A stretch of DNA of 64,000 nt. Origin: Microbacterium sp. Root553. GTDB lineage: Bacteria > Actinomycetota > Actinomycetes > Actinomycetales > Microbacteriaceae. Positions 24,531 through 33,047 of this stretch are shown here, piece after piece (positions within the stretch are counted from its first letter, which is position 1; the number at the start of each line of letters is the position of its first letter). Location of the stretch: positions 2,043,675-2,107,674 of the forward strand of contig NZ_LMFY01000001.1 of the NCBI RefSeq assembly GCF_001426995.1, read 5' to 3'. The notes under the pieces are model-generated. The model ran no database searches, was not told the origin of the DNA, and saw only the letters and a list, made by a program, of their open reading frames with translations. The position numbers and the translations under genes were made by a program.

Positions 24531-26654
24531 ATGAGCCCGCACGACCACACAGCGGAGCCGCACCACGCGTCGCGCACCGCCGAGACGCCCGAGCACGACC
24601 ACCACGCTCATGACGGCCACCACGATCACTCCCCGAGCGGCTCGGCTGGCGGGCACAGCGGGCATGAGCACAACGGGCACGGGCACGGCGGCCACGTCGC
24701 GCAGTTCCGGCGTCTGTTCTGGATCATGCTCGTGCTCGCCGTTCCGGTGGTCGGCTTCTCCGCGATGTTCTCGATGCTGCTCGGATACGCGCTGCCGGAC
24801 GGGGCATGGGTGGGGTGGGTGTCACCGGTCCTCGGGACCGTCATGTACGTCTGGGGCGGGACACCGTTCCTCACCGGTGCCGTGGGCGAGCTGCGGGCAC
24901 GCAAGCCCGGGATGATGCTGCTGATCGCGCTGGCCATCACCGTGGCGTTCCTCGCATCCTGGGGAGCGGCCGTCGGATTGCTGCATCATGAGCTGGACTT
25001 CTGGTGGGAGCTGGCGCTCCTCGTCGTCATCATGCTGCTCGGCCACTGGATCGAGATGCGATCCCTCGCGCAGACGACGTCTGCGTTGGACTCGCTCGCG
25101 GCTCTGCTGCCGGACGCGGCGGAGAAGGTCGACGGCGAGGGGACGATCACGATCGCTCCGGCCGATCTGCAGGTCGGCGACGTGGTCGTGGTCCGTCCGG
25201 GCGGTCGGGTTGCCGCTGACGGCCGCATCGTGCAGGGGTCGGCGAGCATGGACGAGTCGATGATCACCGGGGAGTCGCGTCCGGTGCGTCGTTCCGGCGG
25301 CGACCGGGTCGTCGCCGGAACCGTCGCCACCGATTCCGGGCTTCGGGTGGAGGTCACTGCCGTGGGGCAGGACACCGTTCTGGCGGGTATCCAGAAGCTC
25401 GTCGCGGAGGCGCAGAGCTCGTCGTCGCGCGCGCAGCGTCTCGCTGACCGGGCCGCCGGCTGGCTGTTCTGGTTCGCGCTCGGCGCCGGAGCGATCACCG
25501 CCGTCGTGTGGACCCTGCTCGGACAGCCGGATCAGGCGGTGATCCGCACCATCACGGTGCTCGTCATCGCCTGCCCGCACGCGTTGGGCCTCGCCATTCC
25601 TCTGGTCGTGTCTATCGCGACGGAGCGCGCCGCCCGCGGCGGTGTCCTGGTGAAGGATCGCCTCGCGCTGGAGAGCATGCGCACCGTCGACACCGTGCTG
25701 TTCGACAAGACCGGGACGCTCACCATGGGCACCCCCGCGGTCACCGCCATCGAGCCCAGCGGCGACCTGTCTCCGGACGATCTCCTGGCTCTCGCGGCCG
25801 CGGCGGAGGTGGATTCCGAACACCCTCTGGCGCGCGCGATCGTTGCCGCCGCGAAGGAGAAGAACCTCACCATCCCGGGTTCGCGGGATTTCGAGTCCAC
25901 GCCGGCCGTCGGCGTGCGCGCACAGGTGGACGGACGCACGGTGCAGGTGGGTGGCCCGCACCTGCTCGAGCAGGAGCGCGTCTCCGAGTTGAGGGTGTCT
26001 GAACAGTGGCGGCGGGAGGGGGCGATCATCCTGCATGTCCTCGTCGACGGCGCGGTCGCGGGTGCTCTCTCGCTGGCGGATGAGATCCGTCCGGAGTCTC
26101 GAGACGCCATCCGCGCGTTGCACGAGCGGGATGTGCAGGTGGTCATGATCACGGGCGACGCCGAGGCTGTCGCCGCGTCCGTCGCCGCGGAGCTCGGAAT
26201 CGACCGGTTCTTCGCCGGAGTCCGGCCGGAGGACAAGGCGTCGACGGTGAAGGAGCTGCAATCCGAGGGGCGCAAGGTCGCCATGGTCGGGGACGGCGTC
26301 AACGACGCTCCCGCGCTGGCCCAAGCGGATGTCGGACTCGCCATCGGCGCAGGAACCGATGTCGCCATCGCGTCGGCCGGAGTCATCCTCGCCAGCGACG
26401 ACCCGCGGTCGGTGCTGTCGGTCATCGAGCTGTCCCGGTCCAGCTACCGGAAGATGACGCAGAACCTCTGGTGGGCGGCCGGCTACAACCTCCTCTCCGT
26501 CCCGCTCGCCGCCGGAATCCTCGCGCCCATCGGATTCGTGCTGCCGATGTCGGTCGGAGCGGTGCTGATGTCGCTGTCGACCATCGTCGTGGCCCTGAAC
26601 GCCCAACTGCTGCGCCGAGTGGACCTCGCCCCGAACGCTGTCGTCGCCGACTAG
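24531..26654 (+). CDS. copB: Copper-translocating P-type ATPase, CPH (P1B-3/CopB) type
   Basis: The 707-residue efflux pump expels copper from the cytoplasm. The first 60 residues are His-rich instead of HMA domains. The transmembrane metal motif is CPH (Cys348-Pro-His350), typical of CopB-type pumps. Other motifs are TGES, phosphorylated Asp392 in DKTGTLTMG, the SEHPL nucleotide-binding His, GDGVNDAPAL, then NLWWAAGYN and MSLSTIVVALNA in the last helices. About eight helices are predicted. ATG 24531 has a strong GAAGGAGG site. It is paired with copZ. Confidence 0.92.
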   Translation: MSPHDHTAEPHHASRTAETPEHDHHAHDGHHDHSPSGSAGGHSGHEHNGHGHGGHVAQFRRLFWIMLVLAVPVVGFSAMFSMLLGYALPDGAWVGWVSPVLGTVMYVWGGTPFLTGAVGELRARKPGMMLLIALAITVAFLASWGAAVGLLHHELDFWWELALLVVIMLLGHWIEMRSLAQTTSALDSLAALLPDAAEKVDGEGTITIAPADLQVGDVVVVRPGGRVAADGRIVQGSASMDESMITGESRPVRRSGGDRVVAGTVATDSGLRVEVTAVGQDTVLAGIQKLVAEAQSSSSRAQRLADRAAGWLFWFALGAGAITAVVWTLLGQPDQAVIRTITVLVIACPHALGLAIPLVVSIATERAARGGVLVKDRLALESMRTVDTVLFDKTGTLTMGTPAVTAIEPSGDLSPDDLLALAAAAEVDSEHPLARAIVAAAKEKNLTIPGSRDFESTPAVGVRAQVDGRTVQVGGPHLLEQERVSELRVSEQWRREGAIILHVLVDGAVAGALSLADEIRPESRDAIRALHERDVQVVMITGDAEAVAASVAAELGIDRFFAGVRPEDKASTVKELQSEGRKVAMVGDGVNDAPALAQADVGLAIGAGTDVAIASAGVILASDDPRSVLSVIELSRSSYRKMTQNLWWAAGYNLLSVPLAAGILAPIGFVLPMSVGAVLMSLSTIVVALNAQLLRRVDLAPNAVVAD

Positions 26655-26755
26655 TCGCACTGTTCGTGCGCGCCGGGGGCTGTCGTCGATCGGGCCCCGT
26701 ACCTGGCACCTGGCGACCGTTCCGATCCGGTGAACACAGATTCCTGGCTGCCTCA

Positions 26756-26794
26756 ACGAGAAGAGCCGCCTGAAAACCAGGCGGCTCTGCTCGT
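26756..26794. terminator. Bidirectional hairpin between copB and tRNA-Arg
   Basis: AGAGCCGCCTG (26762-26772) pairs perfectly with CAGGCGGCTCT (26778-26788) around AAAAC; beyond one mismatch, ACGAG and CTCGT extend the stem by 5 bp. It can end the copper operon on the plus strand and the tRNA transcript on the minus strand. Confidence 0.85.
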
Positions 26795-26825
26795 ACTGAG
26801 GGAGTGACACTCCCGGTGATTCTGG

Positions 26826-26898
26826 TGCCCCCGACAGGAGTCGAACCTGCGACCTACGGTACCGGAAACCGGCGCTCTATCCACTGAGCTACGGAGGC
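26826..26898 (-). tRNA. tRNA-Arg (anticodon CCG)
   Basis: Read on the minus strand this folds as a 73-nt cloverleaf: 7-bp acceptor stem GCCTCCG/CGGGGGC with one G-T pair, D arm GCTC...GAGC, anticodon loop TTCCGGT (anticodon CCG, reading CGG), 5-nt variable loop and T arm GCAGG TTCGACT CCTGT. The discriminator is A; the genome does not encode CCA here in mature position beyond the CC of GCACC. The outer anticodon pair 27-43 is a C-T mismatch. Confidence 0.95.
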
Positions 26899-26914
26899 GT
26901 ACCGAACGACGATA

Positions 26915-27721
26915 TCACTGCTCGGGAGTGGTCTCCGACCCACCGGCCTCCGTCACCGGCGCGTCGCCCAGTTCGGCGAGAGCCGCGGCGAGCTTCTCGG
27001 CCAGGTAGTGGTGGCCGTCGGTGGAGGGATGCTTGCGCCCGACCTCCACGTCGATGACCGACAGGTAGTTCTGCGCGGTGATCCAGTTCTGCGCGATGGG
27101 GGAGATGTACCACCAGCCGCGGGCCGCGGCGAGATCGCCGAGGTCGGTGTCGATCCGCGCCGTCTCGGTGCCGACGGGCAGTTCGTGCGGCGCGGGGCCG
27201 AGGACGACGATCGTCGCTTCCGGGTACTTCGCCGCCATCGCGTCCCACGCGGCGGTCACGGCCTCGCGATACCCCGCCGCGCCCTGAGCGCGGTCGTTGA
27301 TGGATCCCTGCAGGATGACGAGGTCGGGAGTGAGGGTCGGATCGAGCGCGGCGATCCGCTCGCCGAAGGCGGGGCCGTCGATCCCCGGCTTGAGGTACCC
27401 GCTGCCGCGGACGCCGTCGACGATCGTCTCGCCGTCGAGCAGTCCGGCGAGCACGTAGGCGTAGCCGAGGGTGGGCTCGGTCGCGGCGGACCCGTAGGTC
27501 CACGAGTCGCCGAAGACGAGCACGGTCGGGTGCTCGGGCAGCAGCAGCGGGACGGGTGCGACGGTCACCGACTCACCGCCGGCGGCAGCTCCCGCGGGAG
27601 GTGTCGAGGGCACCGAGACCCAGGGGCGCCAGACCCCGAGCGCCACGGCGGCCACCGCCAGGATCACCGCGATGACGAGGCCCGCGAGGGGCAGACGGTG
27701 ACGGGTGGAGGCGGCCTTCAT
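26915..27721 (-). CDS. Membrane-anchored SGNH/GDSL hydrolase
   Basis: The 268-residue protein has one N-terminal membrane helix (LAGLVIAVILAVAAVALGVW) with a short positive N-tail, so the catalytic domain should lie outside the membrane. Motifs of the SGNH fold are FGDSWTYG (nucleophile Ser), GVRGSGYL, QGSINDR and DGHHYLAEKLA (Asp and His). Family members are esterases, lipases or carbohydrate deacetylases; the substrate is unknown. ATG 27721 is used since it starts the signal-anchor. It is divergent from argS. Confidence 0.85.
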   Translation of the reverse strand: MKAASTRHRLPLAGLVIAVILAVAAVALGVWRPWVSVPSTPPAGAAAGGESVTVAPVPLLLPEHPTVLVFGDSWTYGSAATEPTLGYAYVLAGLLDGETIVDGVRGSGYLKPGIDGPAFGERIAALDPTLTPDLVILQGSINDRAQGAAGYREAVTAAWDAMAAKYPEATIVVLGPAPHELPVGTETARIDTDLGDLAAARGWWYISPIAQNWITAQNYLSVIDVEVGRKHPSTDGHHYLAEKLAAALAELGDAPVTEAGGSETTPEQ

Positions 27722-27776
27722 GGCATGACTGTAGATCACGTTCCCGCTCCCGCAAATTCGGGGGCTCACCGCGCCG

Positions 27777-27782
27777 TAAACT
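27777..27782 (+). promoter_or_regulatory. Leaderless-type -10 box of argS
   Basis: TAAACT ends 9 nt before ATG 27792; no Shine-Dalgarno sequence intervenes. This would start the argS transcript at or very near the start codon. Confidence 0.5.
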
Positions 27783-27791
27783 GGGACGGCT

Positions 27792-29456
27792 ATGAACCCT
27801 GACACCCTCGCCGCAGCCCTCCTCGCCGTCCTCGCACCGATCGCCGAGGAACGACGTCCCGGCGAGCCGTTCGAGCTCGCCGCATCCGACATCGTGCTCG
27901 ACCGTCCGCGCAACCGCGAGCACGGCGACTGGGCCTCGAACATCGCGATGCGTCTGGCGAAGCCGTTCGGCACCAACCCGCGGGAACTCGCTCAGCAGAT
28001 CGCCGACGGTCTGGCGCAGGTCGACGGTATCGAGAGCGCCGAGGTCGCGGGTCCTGGTTTCATCAACATCCGCCTGGATGCCGCCGCCGCCGGCGCGCTG
28101 GCGAAGGTCATCGTCGACGCCGGCGTCGCCTACGGACGCAACGACACCCAGGCAGGCAAGTCGATCAACATCGAGTTCGTGAGCGCGAACCCGACCGGCC
28201 CGCTGCACATCGGCCACACGCGCTGGGCCGCTCTCGGCGACGCGATCGCCCGGGTGCTCGCGGCATCCGGTGCCACCGTCGCGCGGGAGTACTACATCAA
28301 CGACGCCGGCGTGCAGATGGAGCGGTTCGCGAAGTCCGTGCTCGCCGCCGTGAAGGGCGAGCCGACGCCGGAGGGCGGATACGCCGGAAGCTACATCGCC
28401 GACCTCGCTGCCCGAGTGATCGAGGCCCGCCCCGATCTGCTCGATCTCGAGGCGGAGGAGCAGGTCGCCGTCGCGCGCGAACTCGCCTACGGGTTCCAGC
28501 TCGACGAGCAGAAGCAGTCGCTGTCGAAGTTCAACGTCGACTTCGACGTATGGTTCTCCGAGCGCACGCTGCACGCCAAGGGCGCCGACGGCACGAGCTT
28601 CGTCGACCAGGCCGTCGACCGCCTGCGCGAGCAGGGGCACGTCTTCGACGACGAGGGTGCGGTCTGGGTGCGCACGACCGACTTCGGCGACGACAAGGAT
28701 CGTGTGATCCGCCGCTCGAACGGCGAGTACACCTACTTCGCCGCCGACGCCGCGTACTACCTGAACAAGGGCGATCGCGGGTTCGAATACAAGCTGTACC
28801 TGCTGGGAGCCGACCACCACGGCTACGTGCATCGTCTCAAGGCCATCGCGGGAGCGGCGGGGGAGGACCCTGAGAAGAACGTCGAGGTGCTGATCGGCCA
28901 GCTCGTCTCGGTCGGTGGAGCGCGCCTCAGCAAGCGCGCCGGCAACATCATCGAGATGGATGACCTGCGCGAATGGCTCGGCACCGATGCGCTGCGGTAC
29001 TCGCTGGAGCGCTCCCCTGCCGACTCTCCGCTCGCGCTCGACCCCGAGCTGCTGCAGAAGCGGACGAACGACAATCCCGTCTTCTACGTGCAGTACGCCC
29101 ACGCCCGCACGCACAACGTCGCACGCAACGCCGCGGAATCCGGGGTGGATCGCTCCGAGTTCGCCCCCGAGACGCTCACGCACGAGACCGAGAGCGCGCT
29201 GCTCGGAGCGCTGCAGGAGTTCCCGCGCATGGTGGCCTTCGCCGCCGAGGTGCGCGAGCCGCACCGGGTCGCCCGCTACCTCGAGGAGCTCGCCGGCCTG
29301 TACCACCGTTGGTACGACAACTGCCGCGTGATCCCGCAGGGCGACGATCCCATCGAGACCGTGCACCGCACGCGTCTGTGGCTCAACGACGCCGCGGGTC
29401 AGGTCTTCCGCAACGGGCTCGACCTGCTCGGCGTCTCCGCGCCCGAGCGCATGTGA
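27792..29456 (+). CDS. argS: Arginyl-tRNA synthetase
   Basis: Class I synthetase charging tRNA-Arg in the cytoplasm, 554 residues. It has the N-terminal Add-1 domain, the HIGH motif in ANPTGPLHIGHTRW, a KMSKS-equivalent in RLSKRAGNII, and the C-terminal DALR anticodon-binding domain (NPVFYVQYAHARTHNV onward). It stands at the head of the argS-lysA-hom-thrB-rho region, as in other Actinobacteria, and close to a tRNA-Arg gene (inference: coincidence). Confidence 0.97.
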   Translation: MNPDTLAAALLAVLAPIAEERRPGEPFELAASDIVLDRPRNREHGDWASNIAMRLAKPFGTNPRELAQQIADGLAQVDGIESAEVAGPGFINIRLDAAAAGALAKVIVDAGVAYGRNDTQAGKSINIEFVSANPTGPLHIGHTRWAALGDAIARVLAASGATVAREYYINDAGVQMERFAKSVLAAVKGEPTPEGGYAGSYIADLAARVIEARPDLLDLEAEEQVAVARELAYGFQLDEQKQSLSKFNVDFDVWFSERTLHAKGADGTSFVDQAVDRLREQGHVFDDEGAVWVRTTDFGDDKDRVIRRSNGEYTYFAADAAYYLNKGDRGFEYKLYLLGADHHGYVHRLKAIAGAAGEDPEKNVEVLIGQLVSVGGARLSKRAGNIIEMDDLREWLGTDALRYSLERSPADSPLALDPELLQKRTNDNPVFYVQYAHARTHNVARNAAESGVDRSEFAPETLTHETESALLGALQEFPRMVAFAAEVREPHRVARYLEELAGLYHRWYDNCRVIPQGDDPIETVHRTRLWLNDAAGQVFRNGLDLLGVSAPERM

Positions 29457-29490
29457 CCGGCGTCCGCGACGCCGACAGGGGGATGACAGC

Positions 29491-30351
29491 ATGAGCGACG
29501 ACAACCACACGCGTCCCTACCCGGCGCGAGACCCCGAGCATCCGACACTCGTGATCCCCGGCGGTGCAGACGAGGCGGATGCCGCCGAGGCCGCACCGAA
29601 GCCCCGCCGTCGCAAGCGCTGGCCGTGGGTGCTGGCCATCGTCCTCGTCGTGCTGGCCCTGCTCGTCGTGGCGGCGGAGCTCATCGTGCGGGCCGTTCTG
29701 CCCGGCATCGTGCGCGGGATGGTGGTCGAGCAGCTCGACCTGCCCGCCGACCAGCAGCTCGAGGTGGAGGCCGACGGCATCCTGCTGCCGCAGCTGATCG
29801 GCGGCTCGCTCGACACGCTGCACCTGTCGACGGATTCCGTCACGCTGCAGGGCATCACCGGAGCCGTCGACGCGACCGTCACCGGAGTGCCGCTGCGCGG
29901 GGGCGATCTCCGCGGCGCGTCCGGCACGATCCGCATCGACGAGTCGCAGTTCGGCAGCCTCCTCGCCGACACCGATCTTCCCGTGCAGTCCGTGACGCTC
30001 GAGGAGCCCAACGCGACGGTCTCCGGATCCGTGACGGTTCTCGGACTGTCGATCCCGCTGTCGCTCACCGTGCTGCCGGGCGTCGCCGACGGCGACCTCG
30101 AACTCACTCCGGTGGGGGCCGCCATCGGCGGACTCGAGGTCGACGCCGATCAGGTCGGCTCGTCGCTGGGGGCGCTGGGAACCCGGCTGACCGAGACGCA
30201 GCGCGTGTGCATCGCCGACCAGCTCCCCGCGGGCATCACCCTCGTCGGGCTGAAGGTCGTGGGCAGCGAGGCCGTGATCGACGTGGACGTCGACGGGGCC
30301 ATCGCGACCGATGCGAGCCTGCTCGAGAAGGGCATCTGCCCGCGGGGCTGA
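29491..30351 (+). CDS. DUF2993 (LmeA-like) membrane-anchored protein
   Basis: The 286-residue protein has a Pro/Arg-rich cytoplasmic start, one membrane helix (WVLAIVLVVLALLVVAAELIV, about residues 48-70), then an extracytoplasmic DUF2993 domain of repeating beta strands (LPADQQLEVEADGILLPQL onward). LmeA of mycobacteria, in this family, acts in lipomannan assembly. A similar lipoglycan or lipid-binding role is only inferred here. It lies between argS and the convergent YihY/BrkB gene, an insertion relative to the mycobacterial order. Confidence 0.8.
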   Translation: MSDDNHTRPYPARDPEHPTLVIPGGADEADAAEAAPKPRRRKRWPWVLAIVLVVLALLVVAAELIVRAVLPGIVRGMVVEQLDLPADQQLEVEADGILLPQLIGGSLDTLHLSTDSVTLQGITGAVDATVTGVPLRGGDLRGASGTIRIDESQFGSLLADTDLPVQSVTLEEPNATVSGSVTVLGLSIPLSLTVLPGVADGDLELTPVGAAIGGLEVDADQVGSSLGALGTRLTETQRVCIADQLPAGITLVGLKVVGSEAVIDVDVDGAIATDASLLEKGICPRG

Positions 30352-30355
30352 GGTC

Positions 30356-31423
30356 TCAGCCTGCCGGCGTCTCGGTCGCCGAGCCTTCACGCATCTCACG
30401 CTCGGCCTTCTGCGCGGCGCGCAGCTCGGCGGTCGCGAGCGTGACCTCGGCTTCGGCGCGCTGCACCCGTCGCTGCGGGAACGTCGACGCGCCGAAGCGG
30501 GCGTGCACGCGGTCGTGGCGCTCCTCCTCGGAGGTGACGATGAAGGCGGAGGAGATCAGGATCACCTGGGTCGACAGGTTGAGCCAGATCAGCAGCGCGA
30601 GCAGCGAGGCGAACGAGGCGAGCAGCGGGTTGCTCGTCGCCCCGCCGATGAACAGCCCTGACAGCTCCTGCAGCACCAGGAGCCCGACGCCGCCGAGCAG
30701 CGCACCGCTCCACAGGGAGCGCGCCGAGGGAGTGGTGCCCGAGAGCACGCGGAACACGCCCGCGATCAGTGCGGTGTCCAGGGCGAGAACGACGAGCAGC
30801 GATGCGATCCGGATGCTCCAGATCGCGACCGCAGAGTCGTCGGCGAGGCCCAGCAGCCCCGTGATCCAGGTGATGCCGATCCGGCCGATGAAGGTGATCG
30901 CCGCGGCTGCGACGAACGAGAGTCCGATGCCGATGGCCAGGAGCAGGTTGCGCAGCATCACCCAGATGAAGAGGACGTCGCCCTGCGCGGTGCCCGCGAG
31001 GATCCGCACGGCCGAGCGCAACGATCCGACGGCGGCGAGCGCGGAACCGGTGAGAGTGATCACCGAGACGGCGCCGGCGACGGACAGGGAGATCGGCGCC
31101 TGCAGGTCGGACGGGTCGATGATCGCGCCCTCGCCGATGAGCCCTGGCACCACGGACTGCACCGCGTCGATGATCGCGTCCCACGCAGCCGGGTTGCCGG
31201 CCAGCCAGAGCGCCGCGACCGAGAAGCCGAGGAGCACGGCGGAGAACACGCTGAAGAGAGCGCGATAGGTCACGCTGTCGGCCAGCATCGGTCCGCGTCG
31301 CTCCGAGTAGAGCAGGAACGCCCTGACCACGCGCTGTCGGAGTGCCCATCGGATCGCCGCGGCGCTGACACGCGGGATCAGGCCGGGACGATCGGCTTCT
31401 GGGGCTGCGGATTCGGTGCTCAT
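30356..31423 (-). CDS. YihY/virulence factor BrkB family membrane protein
   Basis: The 355-residue protein has six predicted helices and the family features AFLLYSERRGPMLADSVTYRALFSVFSAVL near the N-terminus, followed by the EGAIID segment and repeated hydrophobic stretches. The cytoplasmic tail is rich in Glu and Arg. The family was once called ribonuclease BN by mistake; its real function, possibly transport, is unsettled. It is convergent with DUF2993 (4-nt gap) and divergent from lysA. Confidence 0.87.
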   Translation of the reverse strand: MSTESAAPEADRPGLIPRVSAAAIRWALRQRVVRAFLLYSERRGPMLADSVTYRALFSVFSAVLLGFSVAALWLAGNPAAWDAIIDAVQSVVPGLIGEGAIIDPSDLQAPISLSVAGAVSVITLTGSALAAVGSLRSAVRILAGTAQGDVLFIWVMLRNLLLAIGIGLSFVAAAAITFIGRIGITWITGLLGLADDSAVAIWSIRIASLLVVLALDTALIAGVFRVLSGTTPSARSLWSGALLGGVGLLVLQELSGLFIGGATSNPLLASFASLLALLIWLNLSTQVILISSAFIVTSEEERHDRVHARFGASTFPQRRVQRAEAEVTLATAELRAAQKAEREMREGSATETPAG

Positions 31424-31509
31424 CGCGAACAGTCTAGAAGCCGCTGCGGACCGCGCTCAGGGGGTTGACGCGGAGGGTCACCATGGCGGATGCGGCATGA
31501 CGGGTGCCC

Positions 31510-31515
31510 TAGAAT
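31510..31515 (+). promoter_or_regulatory. -10 box of lysA
   Basis: TAGAAT is a near-consensus -10 box. It lies inside the longest possible lysA frame (from 31490), so translation must begin downstream, at GTG 31532 or 31538 or TTG 31574. Confidence 0.5.
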
Positions 31516-31531
31516 CGGGGGCGACCTCGCA

Positions 31532-32983
31532 GTGCGCGTGTTCGCCCGAGACCCGTCCCACGATTGGTGTTCCTTGCTTTCCCCTGCCGACTCGCTCGCC
31601 CCGGAATGGCTCGTCGTCCCCGACGACGTGAACGATCTCGCCGCCGCCGTCTGGCCCGCATCTGCGCATCGCGACGCTGACGGGGTCGTGCAGCTGGCCG
31701 GTGTCTCCGCCACCGTGCTCGCCCAGACCCATGGGACGCCGCTGCTGGTGATCGACGAGGACGAAGTGCGTGCCCGTGCCCGCAGCTTCCGCGTCGCGTT
31801 CGACCGCGCGGCCGCCGACCACGGCACCACCGCGCAGGTGTACTACGCGGGCAAGGCGCTGCTGACCACCGTGATCGCCCGCTGGGTGGTCGACGAGGGG
31901 CTCAGGGTCGATGTCTGCACCGGGGGAGAGCTCGCGGTCGCGCTCGCGGCGGGGGTCGCCCCGGCATCCCTCGGCTTCCACGGCAACAACAAGTCCGTCG
32001 CCGAGCTCGAGCGCGCCGTCGAGGTGGGCGTCGGCACGATCATCGTCGACAGCGCGATCGAGGTGGAGCGGCTCGCGGCCATCACCGCGCGGACCGGCGC
32101 CACGCAGCGGGTGCTGGTGCGGGTCATCAGCGGTGTGCACGCCGAGACCCACGACTTCCTCGCCACGGCGCATGAGGACCAGAAGTTCGGATTCCCGCTG
32201 CCCGAGGCTGAGCACGCGGTGGCCCGCATCCGCGAGATCCCCGGTCTCGAGTTCGCCGGGCTGCACTGCCACATCGGATCGCAGATCTTCGGGGTCGCCG
32301 GCTTCCGCGAGTCGGCGTCGCGGGTGCTCGAGCTGCATGCCGCGCTGCTCGAGGGGGGCCCGGTGCCGCAGCTCAACCTCGGCGGCGGCTTCGGCATCGC
32401 GTACACACGCCTCGACGACCCCACTCCGATCGAGACGCTTGCGGGCGAGATCGTCGCCGCCGTGGCCGAGGGCTGCGCAGCGCGCGGGATCGCGGTTCCT
32501 GCCCTGTCGTTCGAACCGGGACGCGCGATCGTCGGCACCGCGGGGGTGACCCTGTACGAGGTGGGCACGACGAAGGATGTCGCCCTCGACTCCGGTGCGA
32601 CCCGTCGCTACGTCAGTGTCGACGGGGGCATGAGCGACAACGCCCGCCCCGCCCTCTACGGCGCGCAGTTCTCGGCTCGCCTGGCGTCGCGCGCGGGCAC
32701 CGGCGAAGCGCAGCTCAGCCGCGTGGTCGGCAAGCACTGCGAATCCGGCGACATCGTCGTCGACCACGAGTTCCTGCCGGCCGATGTCGCGCCGGGCGAC
32801 CTGCTCGCGGTGCCGGCGACCGGCGCGTACTGCGCCCCGCTCGCGAGCAACTACAACCACGTGCCCCGTCCGCCGATCGTCGCGGTGCGCGACGGGCGGT
32901 CGACCGTCATCGTCCGCGGCGAGACCATCGACGACGTCCTGTCACGGGACGCCGGTATCGAGGCATCCGAGAATCCTCGGTGA
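31532..32983 (+). CDS. lysA: Diaminopimelate decarboxylase
   Basis: PLP enzyme of the last lysine-biosynthesis step, converting meso-diaminopimelate to lysine. About 483 residues. PLP lysine is in YYAGKALL; the alanine-racemase-like barrel shows GLHCHIGSQI, the phosphate loop GGGFGIAY, EPGRAIVG, and ENHVP-like CAPLASNYNHVPRP in the C-terminal domain. The start is uncertain: TAGAAT at 31510-31515 excludes the ATG at 31490, so GTG 31532 is proposed. It heads the lysA-hom-thrB block; hom follows after 64 nt. Confidence 0.93.
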   Translation: MRVFARDPSHDWCSLLSPADSLAPEWLVVPDDVNDLAAAVWPASAHRDADGVVQLAGVSATVLAQTHGTPLLVIDEDEVRARARSFRVAFDRAAADHGTTAQVYYAGKALLTTVIARWVVDEGLRVDVCTGGELAVALAAGVAPASLGFHGNNKSVAELERAVEVGVGTIIVDSAIEVERLAAITARTGATQRVLVRVISGVHAETHDFLATAHEDQKFGFPLPEAEHAVARIREIPGLEFAGLHCHIGSQIFGVAGFRESASRVLELHAALLEGGPVPQLNLGGGFGIAYTRLDDPTPIETLAGEIVAAVAEGCAARGIAVPALSFEPGRAIVGTAGVTLYEVGTTKDVALDSGATRRYVSVDGGMSDNARPALYGAQFSARLASRAGTGEAQLSRVVGKHCESGDIVVDHEFLPADVAPGDLLAVPATGAYCAPLASNYNHVPRPPIVAVRDGRSTVIVRGETIDDVLSRDAGIEASENPR

Positions 32984-33047
32984 CCCGCGCTCCCCGTGAC
33001 GCGGCATCCGACGACGTACGACAGATCCACCCTCCGAAGGAGAAGCA

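Noticed and set aside
26655..26825. tRNA-associated integrated element
   Set aside because: The tRNA flank has only a terminator; no integrase, no attachment-site repeat of the tRNA 3' end and no change in gene style.
31490..31531. ATG 31490 as the lysA start
   Set aside because: The near-consensus -10 box TAGAAT lies downstream of it at 31510-31515, so this ATG would not be in the mRNA.
31441..31531. Lysine riboswitch or attenuator before lysA
   Set aside because: The space between the promoter and coding region is too short to hold one and no stem-loop set is seen.
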